DNA from: Dehalococcoidales bacterium
Lineage (GTDB): Bacteria; Chloroflexota; Dehalococcoidia; Dehalococcoidales; RBG-16-60-22
NCBI GenBank assembly: GCA_030639445.1
Contig: DAOWCR010000086.1
Span: 1 to 5,210, forward strand
DNA length: 5,210 bases
Direction: 5' to 3'
Under the pieces are notes generated by a model. It was not told where the DNA came from and searched no databases. It worked only from the letters and a program-made list of their open reading frames with translations. This document shows positions 5,039-5,210 of the stretch, piece after piece. Made by a program: the position numbers and the translations under genes. How positions within the stretch are numbered: position 1 is the first letter of the stretch; each line of letters begins with the position of its first letter.

Positions 5039-5210
5039 AGACCCTGCGCGTATTTTTAATTATTGTAATATTAGCCACCAGTTTACTGTATGGCTGCATC
5101 GGGATTTCTAAAGAAGAATATGCCAGAGTAAGGAGTAATTTAGAAACAACACAAGCTTCACTGGAACAGACAACAAGTGATTTAACAGCAACACAAGCTT
5201 CACTGGAACA
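5035..5210 (+). CDS. Small coiled-coil lipoprotein, 3' end beyond window
   Basis: The 58 codons in the window begin MKTLRVFLIIVILATS and reach a lipobox-like LYGC with Cys21; Tyr at -2 is less usual but tolerated. After the lipidated Cys the sequence turns polar and helical. From about residue 36 it enters a 14-residue repeat with heptad spacing of Leu, containing TQASLEQ twice, so an extended coiled coil projecting from the membrane is likely. GGGAG lies seven bases before the ATG, and the start overlaps the stop of the upstream segment (ATGA). Similar short lipoproteins act as envelope spacers or structural tethers, but no specific family can be assigned from this N-terminal part. The final length and number of repeats are unknown. 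Confidence 0.8.
   Translation, partial: MKTLRVFLIIVILATSLLYGCIGISKEEYARVRSNLETTQASLEQTTSDLTATQASLE
5147..5210 (+). repeat. 42-base-period direct repeat within the lipoprotein gene
   Basis: A 22-base segment (CAACACAAGCTTCACTGGAA plus CA) at 5147-5168 recurs exactly at 5189-5210, a period of 42 bases or 14 codons. The array probably continues past the window edge. The exact nucleotide identity suggests recent duplication or slippage. Confidence 0.85.

Noticed and set aside
4878..5099. A 73-codon minus-strand frame under the lipoprotein start
   Set aside because: The plus strand has a signal peptide, lipobox and ribosome binding site across the same bases, so the minus frame is a shadow.

Overview
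The window looks like part of the chromosome of an anaerobic bacterium with moderate GC content. The best clues are an aldo/keto reductase-like protein with a two-cluster ferredoxin tail, lipoproteins with bacterial lipoboxes, and GC-rich hairpin repeats in the spacers. The HPP, reductase and dehydrogenase variants remind me of Chloroflexota (Dehalococcoidia-like) or other strict anaerobes, but this is an impression and not a demonstrated assignment.

Layout. (1) Positions 1-2585, minus strand: a two-gene unit read right to left. An isocitrate/isopropylmalate-type NAD-dependent dehydrogenase comes first, followed 26 bases later by a family 5 solute-binding lipoprotein that runs off the left edge. 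The lipoprotein has no stop codon in the window but is open over all 499 codons. (2) Positions 2592-3135: a gene-free spacer. It holds a possible promoter for the dehydrogenase, a roughly 300-base repeat element (four hairpins around four contiguous 38-base repeats), and a promoter facing right. (3) Positions 3136-3504: the N-terminal part of an HPP-family membrane protein (plus strand) meets, head-on, the N-terminal part of a SAM-dependent methyltransferase (minus strand). Both break off in the same 12 bases (3304-3315). (4) Positions 3533-4681, minus strand: the intact ferredoxin-tailed reductase-like gene, 28 bases upstream of the methyltransferase fragment. A remnant of the RadC C-terminus overlaps its start codon. 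(5) Positions 4747-5210: a possible divergent promoter region, an unrecognised plus-strand coding segment without a clear start, and, overlapping its stop by four bases, the start of a coiled-coil lipoprotein that runs off the right edge.

Functionally, the dehydrogenase and binding protein may serve import and oxidation of one organic compound, and the reductase-like protein may serve electron transfer. Neither role is proven by sequence. The most striking signal is the shared-microhomology junction at 3304-3315. It is either a real inversion that broke two genes or an amplification/assembly chimera. The right half of the window also carries a radC remnant and a possibly broken reading frame, so the right-hand region appears rearranged.
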